64,000 nt of DNA from Natrononativus amylolyticus. GTDB taxonomy: Archaea > Halobacteriota > Halobacteria > Halobacteriales > Natrialbaceae. The position numbers and the translations under genes are program-made. The notes below the pieces were generated by a model that was not told the DNA's origin, searched no databases, and saw only the letters and a program-made list of their open reading frames with translations. The stretch covers positions 124,001 through 188,000 of the forward strand of contig NZ_CP101460.1 in the NCBI RefSeq assembly GCF_024362525.1, read 5' to 3'. Numbering within the stretch: position 1 is the stretch's first letter; each line of letters opens with the position of its first letter. Of this stretch, positions 53,217 to 62,662 are shown one piece after another.

Positions 53217-55283
53217 TCACTCGATGCGGAGGTACTGGCGGTCGTACTCCGGCTCACCCTGTCGCGGGTGGATCGTGATGAACGACGCCGGTGGCAGGTC
53301 GGCCAGTCGGGCGGGGAGATCCGAGAGCTCGGTGTGCCAGCCGACGTCGCCTCGGCGGGGCGAGATGGAGACGATCAGGTCGTCCCCGTCGGTTCGCTCC
53401 TCGAGGTCGGGGAGCAGCTGTCCCCACTCCGCTACCTCCTCGAATTCCGCGCTGACGTCTTCCTCGACGAGTTCGAACAGGCGCTCGAACTGGTGGGACG
53501 TCCCCTCGACGACCAGCACCGTCATCGGCACTCCGAGGCTCGCGGCGAGTCGCTTCGTGATGTGAACTGCCTCGTAGAACCCCTCGTGGTGGTCGGCTCC
53601 GATGGGGACGACGACGAACAGTCGCTTCGTCGTGTTGATCGGGTGACCGAGCCGCGAGATGAGTACGGGCAGCGACGTCCGGTCGAGCACCTGGTCGATG
53701 ATGCTACCGAAGATCCGGTGGCTGAACGACTGGGTGGCGTCCCACCCCATCAGGATCTGGTTGGCCTCGACCTCGAGGGCTCCCTGGACGATTCCGCTTG
53801 CGACGTTGTGGTTGACTCGCGCCTCGGTGTGAACCGGCGTCTCGGCGGCGCCGCCGATCGCGGCGACCCCCTCGAGCTCCTGGCGGACCTCGGCGATCTG
53901 GGTTTCGGGCGATTTGCTCCGGTCGGGCTGGACCACGGTGAGGACGTGGACCGGCTCGGTTCCGCGCTCGCCTTTGAGCACGAACGAGAGCTCGAGCAGC
54001 CGCTCCTGGAGCTCCGCGTGGTGTGAGAGCGGAAGGAGGATGTTCGGGTCACTCACGCTGTCCGCGCCGTCCCCGACTTCCCGCTCGAGTGCGAGCGCGG
54101 TCGCCGCCCGCTCGGTGAGCCAGGGGCTGACCAGGGCGGTCACCAGCAGCATCAGGACGACGGCGTTGAGGACCTCGGATCCGAACAGCTCGGCCTCGTA
54201 GCCGATGAGCGTAATCGCGAGCGCGGCGGCGGCCTGCCCGGTCGAGAGCCCGAAGATGACGTTGCGCTCGAGGTTCGTATAGCCCTGGACGGCCGCGACG
54301 AGTTGAGCGGCCGCCGCCTTCGTTCCGATCATGATCGCGATGATCACCGCGGCGATCTGGAGCGTCTGCGGCCCGTCGAGGATCACGGACGGGTCGACCA
54401 GCATCCCGACGTGTAACAGGAAAAACGGGATGAAGAACGCGTTCCCGACGAACTCGATGCGGTTTATCAGCGTCCCGCCCTGCGGGATCAGCCGGTTGAG
54501 CGCGATTCCGGCGACGAACGCGCCGAGAATCGGCGAGAGCTCGAGCACCTCCGCGAGGCTGGCGGCGGCAAAGATCGCCACCATCACGAACAGGAACTCG
54601 AAGTAGCTCTCCTGGCTGAAGTTCTGGAAGAACCGGCGAGAGAGCGGCGGGATGACGAACCAGGCGCCGCCGAAGAGGATCGCGAGCGAGAGGAACACCT
54701 GGGCGAACAGCCAGACGGTGACGTCACCGTCGACCGCACCGGTGACGATCGCGAGGACGACCAGCGCGAGCGTGTCAGTAAAGAGAATGCCGCCGAAGAC
54801 GGCGGTGACGGCGCGGTTTTTCGTCACGCCCAGCCGGTTGACGATCGGGTACGCGAGCAGGGTGTGGGAGGCGAACACCGCAGAGAGCAACAACGCGGCG
54901 TAGAACTCGAGGCCGAGAACCGTGTACGTCACCGCCGTCCCGACGAGAAACGGCAGGAAGAAACTCGCCAGCCCGAACAGCGCGGCGTTCTCCGGGGCGT
55001 CCTTGAACCCCTGTAAGTCGAGCTCGAGCCCGACGGTAAACAGCAGGTAGATGAGGCCGACCTCGCCGAGCAGGACGATCGCCGAGGTGTGCTCGACGAG
55101 CCCCAGCGCGTTCGGCCCGATCGCGGCACCGACGACGACGATGCCGACGATCCCCGGCTGGCCGAGCCGCTTGACGACCAGCGGCCCCGCGAGAAAGACC
55201 GCCATCGCGATGGTGAAGATGAGAACCGGCTCCTCGAGCGGGAACTCGAGACCCGCGAGAAACGGCGCGCTACTGGCGATCAC
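53217..55283 (-). CDS. Kef/NhaP-type cation:proton antiporter with C-terminal USP domains
   Basis: 688 residues. CPA2-type membrane part (about 10-395) with GLELDLQGFKDAP, LELSPILGAFVAGIALN and ISTGQ-like GLSTGQAAAALAIT. The cytoplasmic half (about 410-688) holds two universal-stress-type modules: PNILLPLSHHAELQERLLELS and ASGIVQGALEVEANQILMGWDATQSFSHRIFGSIIDQVLDRTSLPVLISR. Exchanges K+ or Na+ for H+. Starts with a GTG; the gap to the divergent DUF1616 gene holds promoters for both. Confidence 0.9.
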   Translation of the reverse strand: MIASSAPFLAGLEFPLEEPVLIFTIAMAVFLAGPLVVKRLGQPGIVGIVVVGAAIGPNALGLVEHTSAIVLLGEVGLIYLLFTVGLELDLQGFKDAPENAALFGLASFFLPFLVGTAVTYTVLGLEFYAALLLSAVFASHTLLAYPIVNRLGVTKNRAVTAVFGGILFTDTLALVVLAIVTGAVDGDVTVWLFAQVFLSLAILFGGAWFVIPPLSRRFFQNFSQESYFEFLFVMVAIFAAASLAEVLELSPILGAFVAGIALNRLIPQGGTLINRIEFVGNAFFIPFFLLHVGMLVDPSVILDGPQTLQIAAVIIAIMIGTKAAAAQLVAAVQGYTNLERNVIFGLSTGQAAAALAITLIGYEAELFGSEVLNAVVLMLLVTALVSPWLTERAATALALEREVGDGADSVSDPNILLPLSHHAELQERLLELSFVLKGERGTEPVHVLTVVQPDRSKSPETQIAEVRQELEGVAAIGGAAETPVHTEARVNHNVASGIVQGALEVEANQILMGWDATQSFSHRIFGSIIDQVLDRTSLPVLISRLGHPINTTKRLFVVVPIGADHHEGFYEAVHITKRLAASLGVPMTVLVVEGTSHQFERLFELVEEDVSAEFEEVAEWGQLLPDLEERTDGDDLIVSISPRRGDVGWHTELSDLPARLADLPPASFITIHPRQGEPEYDRQYLRIE

Positions 55284-55475
55284 GTTTCGTCGTGTTCCCG
55301 TACATGTCTCGTCGTGGTCTGTTCCAACGCCTCGATAATCGGTCGTGGTGTCGACGCCTCACACCGGTCGCCGTGTCTAGTCGGTGGGACGTATAGCAGG
55401 TTAATAAGTCGTCGGTTTCTGGCTATCGGGCTCGGATTCGGTCGTAACGGCCCGCCGACGTTCGATTTATCCGGG

Positions 55476-55487
55476 ACATAATAAACC
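55476..55487 (+). promoter_or_regulatory. TATA box of the DUF1616 gene
   Basis: ACATAATAAACC centred about 29 bases before the ATG at 55512; leaderless spacing. Confidence 0.55.
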
Positions 55488-55511
55488 CGCCTCGACCGCT
55501 AGTCCCGGCCA

Positions 55512-56531
55512 ATGAACGCTGGACGACTGTGGTTTCTGGATCTTCTGGCCGTCATCGTTTACACCGCGGCGGCGGGACTCATGGTGTACGCCGACGTCGG
55601 CGGCGCCGTTCGGACGGTCTTCGCGCTGCCGTTGATCCTGTTCGTTCCGGGCTACGCCATGCTCGCCGTTCTCTACCCGGCGATGCACGACTTCGATCCG
55701 AACGACCGGGACGACGCGACCGAGCGGACGGGCAACCTGCTCGAGCGCCTGCCACACGACTACATGCTCGAGCCGGTCGAACGCGTCGGGCTCTCGGTCG
55801 TGTTCAGCATCGCGCTGTTTCCGGCGGTCGTGCTCGTCTCGCACTTCACGCCGTACGGGGTCACGCTGTTCCCGATTCTCGTCGGCCTCTGTGCGCTGAT
55901 CGGCGTGCTCACGCTCGCCGCGTTCGTCGTTCGGTGGCAGGTGCCCGCCGAGAAGCGCTACGCGCCGTCGGTCATGCTGCTCACCGGGTTTCTGTTCACG
56001 CGCGAGCCGTCCAGATCGCGCCCCCGCCGACGCGACGACGCCTCTCTCGGGGTGTACAACGTCCTGTTCATCGTCACCATCCTGATCGCGCTCATCGGGT
56101 TCGGCTACATGGTCGCGACGCCAGCCGACCACGACGAGTCCTACACCGAGTTTCACGTCCTGACCGACGGCGTCGACGGCGAGACCACGACCTGGTATCC
56201 GGACACGTTCACGGCGGGTGAGGGCGCGGAGTTCCCCGTCTCGATCGTAAACCAGGAGGGTCAGGACGTCGAGTACACGGCGGTCGTCCAGCTCCAGCAG
56301 GTCGACAGGGACGCCCAGTCGATCGAGATCCACGAGCAGGACGAACTCGAGCGCGAGCAGATCAGCGTCGCCGACGGCGAACGCGTCAACCACACGCTGA
56401 CGTTCGAGCCGACGATGACCGGCGACGACCTCCGGCTGGTCGTGTTGCTCTACGAGGGTGACGTCCCCGACGACCCCAGCGAGGAGAACGCCTACCGGGC
56501 GATCGACTTCCGGGTGCAGGTCGACGGCTAG
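55512..56531 (+). CDS. DUF1616 membrane protein
   Basis: 339 residues. Four helices in the first 160 residues (FLDLLAVIVYTAAAGLMVY, VRTVFALPLILFVPGYAMLAVLYP), one around 185-203, then an external beta domain (YTEFHVLTDGVDGETTTWYPDTFTAGEGAEFPVSIVNQEG) to the end. DUF1616 proteins are common in archaeal glycan loci; function unknown. Confidence 0.88.
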   Translation: MNAGRLWFLDLLAVIVYTAAAGLMVYADVGGAVRTVFALPLILFVPGYAMLAVLYPAMHDFDPNDRDDATERTGNLLERLPHDYMLEPVERVGLSVVFSIALFPAVVLVSHFTPYGVTLFPILVGLCALIGVLTLAAFVVRWQVPAEKRYAPSVMLLTGFLFTREPSRSRPRRRDDASLGVYNVLFIVTILIALIGFGYMVATPADHDESYTEFHVLTDGVDGETTTWYPDTFTAGEGAEFPVSIVNQEGQDVEYTAVVQLQQVDRDAQSIEIHEQDELEREQISVADGERVNHTLTFEPTMTGDDLRLVVLLYEGDVPDDPSEENAYRAIDFRVQVDG

Positions 56532-56961
56532 TCGCCGTCATTCCCTCGATTCGACTTCGTCTTCTTTTCGCACCCGTCGGTTGCTCTCGGACCGGTCGGC
56601 CACGGCGCGTTCGTGCCGTCACTTCGTCCTCGAGCCCCTCCGGGTGGGCCGCGGCGCCGCACGTAAACTGAGGGGTCGGTCGCCGGAACCCGCTTGGCAG
56701 TCGAACGACGTGTGGTGGTCTGACTGACGCGGGCCCGCCGGGCGCGGTCTGCAGCGTACAGCCGGTCGCCACGGCTACCGCGTCGCTCGCAATCCTCGGA
56801 GCGCTGGGGAGCTACGCGATCGTGTTGTCGGTCCCGGTTCGAGCGGACCCGTCCACGGTACGGCCGGTCGGATTACGGGTGAGCCGTCCTGTGGCCCACA
56901 TCTCCGGCCGCTGGCCGCGACACTCGCTGGTCCGGTCGTCGAAAGCGAGTTCGCGCCGGGC
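56532..56961. other. Intergenic region, no gene seen
   Basis: About 430 bases of GC-rich sequence between convergent genes. Open frames here lack the usual acidic composition. No clear hairpin or repeat. Confidence 0.55.
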
Positions 56962-57924
56962 TTACTCGCCCGCGAGAACGTTCCGGTACACGGCTCGCAC
57001 GTGCTCGCCCGAACTCTCGAGGCTCAGCCCGTCGACGCGCTCGCGTCCGTCCGACCGGGGTCGGTCGCGGACGACGGCCTCGAGGCCCGCCACCAGTTCG
57101 TCGACTGAGGTACAGACGTACGAGTGCGAGACGTCCTCGATCGTCTCGCGGACGAACCCGACGTCCGTCGAGACGACGGGGACGTTGCAGGCGGCGGCCT
57201 CCTTGACGACCATCGGCCCGCTCTCGCGTCTGGAGGTGACGAGCACGAGGTCGGCGGCGTTCATGTAGTAGGGGACGTCCTCGTAGGGGACGTCGTTCAG
57301 CGTCCGCAGGTCGACCTCCGCGTCGGCGGCGTCGACGACGCGTTCGGCGAGCGGGTAGTTCTTCACCTCCCGGCCGGCCTTGTAGGGAAACAGCGCGATC
57401 GGTTCGTCGGTGACCCAGCCGACGTGTTCGCGGGCGCGGTCGCGGTCGATCGGCCGGAACAGCTCGGTGTCGATCCCCCACGGAACGAGGTGGTGTGGCG
57501 TCGACAGCGCCTCGCCCATCACCCGCGAGGGGACGATGACGGCGTCGCTCAATCGGGCGGAGAGGCGGCTGAGCCGCGGGACGAACGGGTGATCCATCAT
57601 CAGATCGGAGCCCCACAGCGTCAAGACGGTCGGAACCGCGGGTTGCGCGATCGCGAACGGTCCCATCAGCCCGTAGTGGGCGTGAACCAGGTCGTAGTCG
57701 CCCCGGAGGTGGTTGAGCACCTGCGGGTAGTACTTCGCGTAGTCGACCGGCGAGCGCGTCTCCTCGGGCGAGTGGACCCCCGGAACCGTCAGCGTGGTAC
57801 ACTCGACACCGAGGCGCTCGAGGACGTCGACCTGCTTCTCGAAGAACGACCGCGGCGTGTTGACCAGCTGAAGCACCCGCATCTCGGCGGCGCGGGTCTC
57901 CGTCGCGGCGGTCGGGACGCTCAT
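56962..57924 (-). CDS. Glycosyltransferase family 4
   Basis: 320 residues. GT-B fold with VLQLVNTPRSFFEKQVDVLERLGVE, DLVHAHYGLMGPFAI, VLTLWGSDLM, HLVPWGIDTELFRPI and the donor-site helix SRRESGPMVVKEAAACNVPVVSTDVG. Adds a sugar to the growing surface glycan. The ATG overlaps the stop of the DUF354 gene by 4 bases, so it is the third gene of a GT2-DUF354-GT4 unit. Confidence 0.93.
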   Translation of the reverse strand: MSVPTAATETRAAEMRVLQLVNTPRSFFEKQVDVLERLGVECTTLTVPGVHSPEETRSPVDYAKYYPQVLNHLRGDYDLVHAHYGLMGPFAIAQPAVPTVLTLWGSDLMMDHPFVPRLSRLSARLSDAVIVPSRVMGEALSTPHHLVPWGIDTELFRPIDRDRAREHVGWVTDEPIALFPYKAGREVKNYPLAERVVDAADAEVDLRTLNDVPYEDVPYYMNAADLVLVTSRRESGPMVVKEAAACNVPVVSTDVGFVRETIEDVSHSYVCTSVDELVAGLEAVVRDRPRSDGRERVDGLSLESSGEHVRAVYRNVLAGE

Positions 57925-59006
57925 AGCTGTGGGGCGGGTGCCGTCCGCTCACCGGTGATGACGGCGGGTGGTTTCCGGGCGCCGGCGACGTCCTCGAGCA
58001 GTTCGAGGATCACGTTCGTCGTGTCCACCTTGTCGGCGAGCAGCCGCTCGTGGCGCTCCTCCCACGGGCCGCCGTCGGGCGCCTCGAGGATCTCGACCGC
58101 CTGCTCGAGGGCGGCGGCCTGCCCGCCCTCCTCGGGGAAGTTGTACAGCAGCCCGTACTCCTCCTCGAGTTCGTCCGTGTACCCCATCGTCAGGCTGTTG
58201 ACGTACACCGCGGGGGTGCCGAGGTTCGCACACTCGGAGGCCATCGTCGCGCCCTCGCCGAGGAACAGGTCCGTGTAGGCGAGGAGGTGGTGGATCTCGT
58301 CGGGCGGCACCGTCGCCCGGCAGCGCTCGAGTTCGTCGGGCAGCGGGATCTCGGAGGTGATGAGCACCTCCGCACCGGCGTCCTCGAGCCGGCGGACGAC
58401 CGCGCTCACGTCGTCGAGGCCGGTCGCTCCGATGTCGTGCGAGGAGTCCCAGCCGTTCAGGCGGACGACGGCGATGGTGTCCTCGGGACCGACGTCCATC
58501 GAGTCGAACACGCCCGGGTCGGGGGTGAACCGGTCGGGGTGGAGGTAGGCGAGTTCGTGGTAGCTGGGGTAGGTCACCTGCTGGCTGCCGATCCGCTTGG
58601 TGTAACACGTCGGCGTGCAGACGACGTCGGCGATCGGGTGCGTGATCGTATTGATGAGCGTCGCGTGCTCGGTGTCGGTGAAGACGACGCTCCTCGCGTC
58701 CGTGAGCTTCGCGACGTGGGCGGCGGCGACGCCGCCGATGCCGGTGATGACGTCCGGATCGATCCGGCGGGCGTACTGGAGCAGCCGCCACTCGTAGGTC
58801 GCCTGGACGACCGCCAGCTCGGCGAGCGTGCCGCTCTCGCCCGCCAGCACGGTGTGATCGATGCCGTAGCGCTCGAGTAAGTCGACGGCGATCTCCTTGT
58901 CGCGGGCGACGACGTGGACCTCGTGGCCCTCTGACTCGAGTTCCCTGATCGCGTGCTTGTAGAAGTGGACGTGACCGGGGTGCTGGATCGTGACGATCAG
59001 TTTCAT
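57921..59006 (-). CDS. DUF354 (GT-B-like) glycosyltransferase
   Basis: 361 residues. DUF354 start KLIVTIQHPGHVHFYKHAIRELESEGHEVHVVARDKE, then GIGGVAAAHVAKLTDARSVVFTDTEHATLINTITHP, YHELAYLHPDRFTPDP and a donor-site region LFLGEGATMASECANLGTPAVYVNS. Related to the GT-B enzymes of nucleotide-sugar use. Overlaps both neighbours by 4 bases. A diverged paralog lies at 62663-63724. Confidence 0.9.
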   Translation of the reverse strand: MKLIVTIQHPGHVHFYKHAIRELESEGHEVHVVARDKEIAVDLLERYGIDHTVLAGESGTLAELAVVQATYEWRLLQYARRIDPDVITGIGGVAAAHVAKLTDARSVVFTDTEHATLINTITHPIADVVCTPTCYTKRIGSQQVTYPSYHELAYLHPDRFTPDPGVFDSMDVGPEDTIAVVRLNGWDSSHDIGATGLDDVSAVVRRLEDAGAEVLITSEIPLPDELERCRATVPPDEIHHLLAYTDLFLGEGATMASECANLGTPAVYVNSLTMGYTDELEEEYGLLYNFPEEGGQAAALEQAVEILEAPDGGPWEERHERLLADKVDTTNVILELLEDVAGARKPPAVITGERTAPAPQL

Positions 59007-60097
59007 TGGACGCGCACCTCGAGGTCCTCGCTCTCGCGCATGTCGTAGATCATCGCCTGGATCAGCGCGTAGGTCCCGATCGCCAGTCCGAGCACCGCGG
59101 AGACGCCGAGCGTCGTCGAGGCGCTTCCGAGCAGGGCGGCGACGAGCGTCGCGCCGGCCAACAGCGCGCCGACGCCGGCAAAGGCCGCGCCGTGGACGTA
59201 CAGCAGCGCCAGCGGGTGGAAGTTCATCAGGAGGTACTTCCGGCGGAGCCGCCAGAGGAAACTCGAGAGCAGCAGCTTCGAGAGCGTCGGCACGAACGAG
59301 CGGTACCTGATGTGGCTCGTCTCGTCGCCGTAGACGGCCGGGATAGCGACGTCGGCCACCCGCAGGTCGTGGACGTTCAGGTGGACCAGCAGCTCGTTCG
59401 CAAAGCCGTACCTGTCGTAGAGGGCGTCGATGTCGACCGTCTCGAGCGCCCGCCGCGAGATCGCCGTGTAGCCGTTCTGAGGGTCCATCGTCTTCCAGTA
59501 GCCGCTGGCGATCTTGGTCAGGAACGACAGCAGGGAGTTGCCGAACAGCCGCCAGGAGGACATCGACTCGCGGTGATCCGGGTACAGCAGCCGGTTGCCC
59601 TTCGCGTAGTCGGCCTTCCCGGCCACGATCGGATCGAGCAGGTCGGGCAGGTACGTCGCGTCCATCTGGTCGTCGCCGGCCATCACCGTCGCGATGTCGA
59701 TGCCGTCTTCGAGCGCGCGCGTGTAGCCGGTCTTGATCGCACCGCCGACGCCGCGGTTCTGCCCGTGCTGGATCGGAACGACGCGGTCGCCGCCGGACTG
59801 GTCGTCCGCCGATAGCGCGGGGGCGCCGCCGTCGGACTGTCCCTCGAACGACGACGTAACGCGCTCCTGTGAGGTGGCACCCCCGCCGTCAGTGTACAGC
59901 GAGTCGCCCTCGTTGCGGTACCGCTCGTTGACCCGCCGGGCGGTCGCTTTGATCTCCGCCCAGGTATCGTCGCTCGAGGCGTCGTCGACGACGTAGATGC
60001 GGTCGATGTAGTCCGGAACCGACTCGATCACGTCGCCGACGAACCCTTCCTCGTTGTACGCCGGAACGACGACGGCGACGGTGTGTCCCTCGTACAT
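59003..60097 (-). CDS. Glycosyltransferase family 2 with two C-terminal helices (DPMS-like)
   Basis: 364 residues. VAVVVPAYNEEGFVGDVIESVPDYIDRIYVVDDASSDDT, QNRGVGGAIKTGY, VMAGDDQMDATYLPDLLDPI and two C-terminal helices (about 315-340, 345-362); resembles polyprenyl-phosphate sugar synthases. An acidic/Ser-rich insertion (about 77-105) splits the GT-A domain. ATG at 60097 with GGAGG close before it; the frame is open further up but without the family residues. First gene of the GT2-DUF354-GT4 unit. Confidence 0.92.
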   Translation of the reverse strand: MYEGHTVAVVVPAYNEEGFVGDVIESVPDYIDRIYVVDDASSDDTWAEIKATARRVNERYRNEGDSLYTDGGGATSQERVTSSFEGQSDGGAPALSADDQSGGDRVVPIQHGQNRGVGGAIKTGYTRALEDGIDIATVMAGDDQMDATYLPDLLDPIVAGKADYAKGNRLLYPDHRESMSSWRLFGNSLLSFLTKIASGYWKTMDPQNGYTAISRRALETVDIDALYDRYGFANELLVHLNVHDLRVADVAIPAVYGDETSHIRYRSFVPTLSKLLLSSFLWRLRRKYLLMNFHPLALLYVHGAAFAGVGALLAGATLVAALLGSASTTLGVSAVLGLAIGTYALIQAMIYDMRESEDLEVRVQ

Positions 60098-60404
60098 CAC
60101 GCTCCCTCCGAAAGAGGCGCGCCGTCCTCGGTTACGGGCGTCTCCATCCCGGTGTGGTGCCGATGGGGCCGCGATGGTCCGTTCACTGACGATACACACT
60201 CGTTCATGTTCGATCGACTAGCGTCGCCCGGAGCACCTTATTATAGACCGCACAAGGGCTGTCATTACGAAACAGATAACGTCGTTCGTCCGCCGCTTGC
60301 GGCGGCGAAACCGTTCATTCGCCACCGCTCGTGCGCTTTCTATCCGCGCTCTCCGTCCGGCGGCTGTAACCGCGGCGGGTTCGTGAGACCGTCACCGGTT
60401 CCCG
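60098..60404. other. Intergenic region with a promoter
   Basis: No gene seen. CGGTCTATAATAAGGTGC on the minus strand (60233-60250) is a strong TATA-like element for the GT2 unit, leaving a leader of about 110 bases. Confidence 0.55.
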
Positions 60405-62411
60405 TCAGGAGGGCGGGCTGTCGCCCGGCCCCATCGCCTGACAGAGCCGGACGTCCCCGTTGTCGTAGAGCGTGCTCTGATCGGCCCGGCAGATGCGCTC
60501 CTCCGGGATGTCCATGTTCACCGGGTGGTCCCGGTCGGAGAAGTACGTCGCTCCGTCGGACTGGTGGCCGCGATACAGGGTGAGGTCGTGTGTCACCGGC
60601 TCACTCTGGTTTATCGTCGCCGCCTCGGTCGGGTACGACATTCCTCGCTCGATCATCGTCTGGTAGGGCTGGTCGGTCCGTATCAGCTGGTCGTTTCGTA
60701 GGTCAGCGGCCGACGGCGAGCCGGTCATGAGCGCGATGCTGTCGGCGGCGTCGAGTTCCTGTTCGGTGTAGCCGAGTCGCTCCTGCTCGCCGGGGAACGG
60801 CGGGTTGTCGATCGCTCCGTTTCCGGACAGCATCATGATCGACGGGAATGCGAGCAGGAAGACCACGAGGACGACGACCACCAGGGTCGGGTTCCCCTCT
60901 CGAGCGAGGAACCGGACGCCGATCGCGCCCGTGATCGCCAGCAGCGCGTAGAGGAAGGCGAACCACCGACCGGGGATGAAGTTCACGATCCCGAACAGCG
61001 GCAGTCCGAGCACGAACACGAGCATGATCGAGATCGCCGTTAGCATCGTGAACGCGGAGTGGCTGGCCCGCTGGCGCTGCAGGAGGTACAGACAACCCAC
61101 GAGCGCCAGCAACAGCAACAGCAGGAAGCCGAGTTCGTCGATGTAGGTCGCGAACTCGCCGGCCATCGTCGCCGTCTCCTCGACGGCCTCGATCTCGCCG
61201 TCTTCGGTCTCCCGCGTACTCTGGAGCTGGAAGAGTCCGGAACTGGCGATCGAGTCGCCGAACCAGTCCAGGATCGTCGTCAGGAAGTTCGACCCCTGGT
61301 AGGGGGTCAGCGACCACATGAACGTGATGAAGCCGAGGTTGAACACCAGCAGTCCCGAGAGGTTGACGCTGTCGGGGATGTTCGACCCCCTCGTCGACCG
61401 CGTCGAGGGGACGGTGAACAGCCCCGTCGAGAGCAGGAGCTTCCCGGCCAGTCCCGCCCCGAGCAACACGAGCATGATGAACGACGAGACCTGGTGGGTG
61501 AGGATCACTGCCACCGACAGCAGGATGAGCAAGAAGAAGTCCCGCGTCTTGTAGTCAGAGTGTAGCACCCGCAGGAGCACGTAGAGGAACGCGAGGAAGA
61601 ACACGATCCCCATGCTGGTCGGAATGACGTGGATACCCCACTGAATTGCGTGGTCGGAGATACTGTAGAGGCCGGCGGCGAACAGCGCCCACCGCGTCGG
61701 GACGAGGAGCCGCGCGGCCATGTAGACGAGCACCGCCGAAAACGGCATCACCAGCCCGATCGTCATGAACAGCGCCATCCGCGGCGACAGATCCAGGACG
61801 TGCGTCGCCCCGACGACGAGCAGGTGGAAGAACGGGGCGGCGAAGTGTTTGTCGCCGGCGATCGCTCCGAGCGACTCGGCCTCGTGGATACCGCCGACGA
61901 ACTGGATCATGTGCGTCCAGACGTCGACGCCGAAGTACGTCGTCGTCGTAAAGACCGCCGCGAGCCGGATGACGGCCGCGAGCGCGACGATCTGGGTCAG
62001 GATGATCCCCGGCGTGAGGTCCTCTTCGTGGGCGAACAGGATCTGGGCCAGCACCAGCGACGCGAGGATCGCGGCGACGTCGTAGAAGACCACGTTTCGC
62101 CCGCCCATCAGCGTCGCCATCACCGCGAGGATCCCGACGCCGAGCATGACGACGCTCGGCGCGACCCGGACGACGGTCGCGGGGAGCGCGGGAAGCGCGT
62201 TCGCGGTTCGACGCTCGCTGCGAGCGGCGAGCAGGTAGAGCAGACAGCCGGTGCCGACGACGATCGGCACGAGCTCGATCAGAATCTGACTGACGAAAAA
62301 CCGCATCGGGAACAGCAACATCGCTGCGATCAGCCCGAGGACGGCCACGTCGACGTCGTAGCGCCGGTTCTGGAGCTTGTGGCTCACCCAGCTACCCACC
62401 ATCGGAACCAC
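60405..62411 (-). CDS. Large GT-C-like membrane protein of glycan assembly
   Basis: 668 residues with about 13 membrane helices and a C-terminal external domain (DAADSIALMTGSPSAADLRND, MDIPEERICRADQST). The loop FGVDVWTHMIQFVGGIHEAESLGAI after helix 5 resembles the first extracytoplasmic loop of GT-C enzymes, where an acidic pair binds metal. Family not named. ATG at 62411 or the second Met three codons later may be the start. Acts on a lipid-linked or surface glycan by context. Confidence 0.82.
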   Translation of the reverse strand: MVPMVGSWVSHKLQNRRYDVDVAVLGLIAAMLLFPMRFFVSQILIELVPIVVGTGCLLYLLAARSERRTANALPALPATVVRVAPSVVMLGVGILAVMATLMGGRNVVFYDVAAILASLVLAQILFAHEEDLTPGIILTQIVALAAVIRLAAVFTTTTYFGVDVWTHMIQFVGGIHEAESLGAIAGDKHFAAPFFHLLVVGATHVLDLSPRMALFMTIGLVMPFSAVLVYMAARLLVPTRWALFAAGLYSISDHAIQWGIHVIPTSMGIVFFLAFLYVLLRVLHSDYKTRDFFLLILLSVAVILTHQVSSFIMLVLLGAGLAGKLLLSTGLFTVPSTRSTRGSNIPDSVNLSGLLVFNLGFITFMWSLTPYQGSNFLTTILDWFGDSIASSGLFQLQSTRETEDGEIEAVEETATMAGEFATYIDELGFLLLLLLALVGCLYLLQRQRASHSAFTMLTAISIMLVFVLGLPLFGIVNFIPGRWFAFLYALLAITGAIGVRFLAREGNPTLVVVVLVVFLLAFPSIMMLSGNGAIDNPPFPGEQERLGYTEQELDAADSIALMTGSPSAADLRNDQLIRTDQPYQTMIERGMSYPTEAATINQSEPVTHDLTLYRGHQSDGATYFSDRDHPVNMDIPEERICRADQSTLYDNGDVRLCQAMGPGDSPPS

Positions 62412-62535
62412 CTCCCGCCGGATCGGCGGCGTCCTCGAGAGCGATCAAACCGCCGCCGGACGCCGACGTCAGGCGTCGCTCGCGGTCGTCGAAAACCGTG
62501 GTGTGCGGGGCACAGAACGGGCCTGTACCCGGCTG

Positions 62536-62645
62536 ATACTGTCGGACAGAAATCAGTGAGACGTCGACCGCAAATTCGTGGCTGTCGCCGACGGGGACTG
62601 CCACACTCGAGCGATCGATTGTCGAATAGTTCTGTCCGACAGTAT
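62536..62645. mobile_element. MITE-like element with 16-base perfect terminal inverted repeats
   Basis: ATACTGTCGGACAGAA at 62536-62551 and its exact reverse complement at 62630-62645, separated by 78 bases without a convincing gene. Each end contains CTGTCGGACAG, nearly palindromic. Size and ends suggest a miniature inverted-repeat element mobilised by a transposase elsewhere. No clear target duplication was seen. It sits just upstream of the GT-C-like gene. Confidence 0.55.
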
Positions 62646-62662
62646 GAGAGACGTACATGGGA

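Noticed and set aside
56532-56961. Possible gene remnant downstream of the DUF1616 gene
   Set aside because: Open frames exist on both strands but none shows a recognisable motif or acidic composition.
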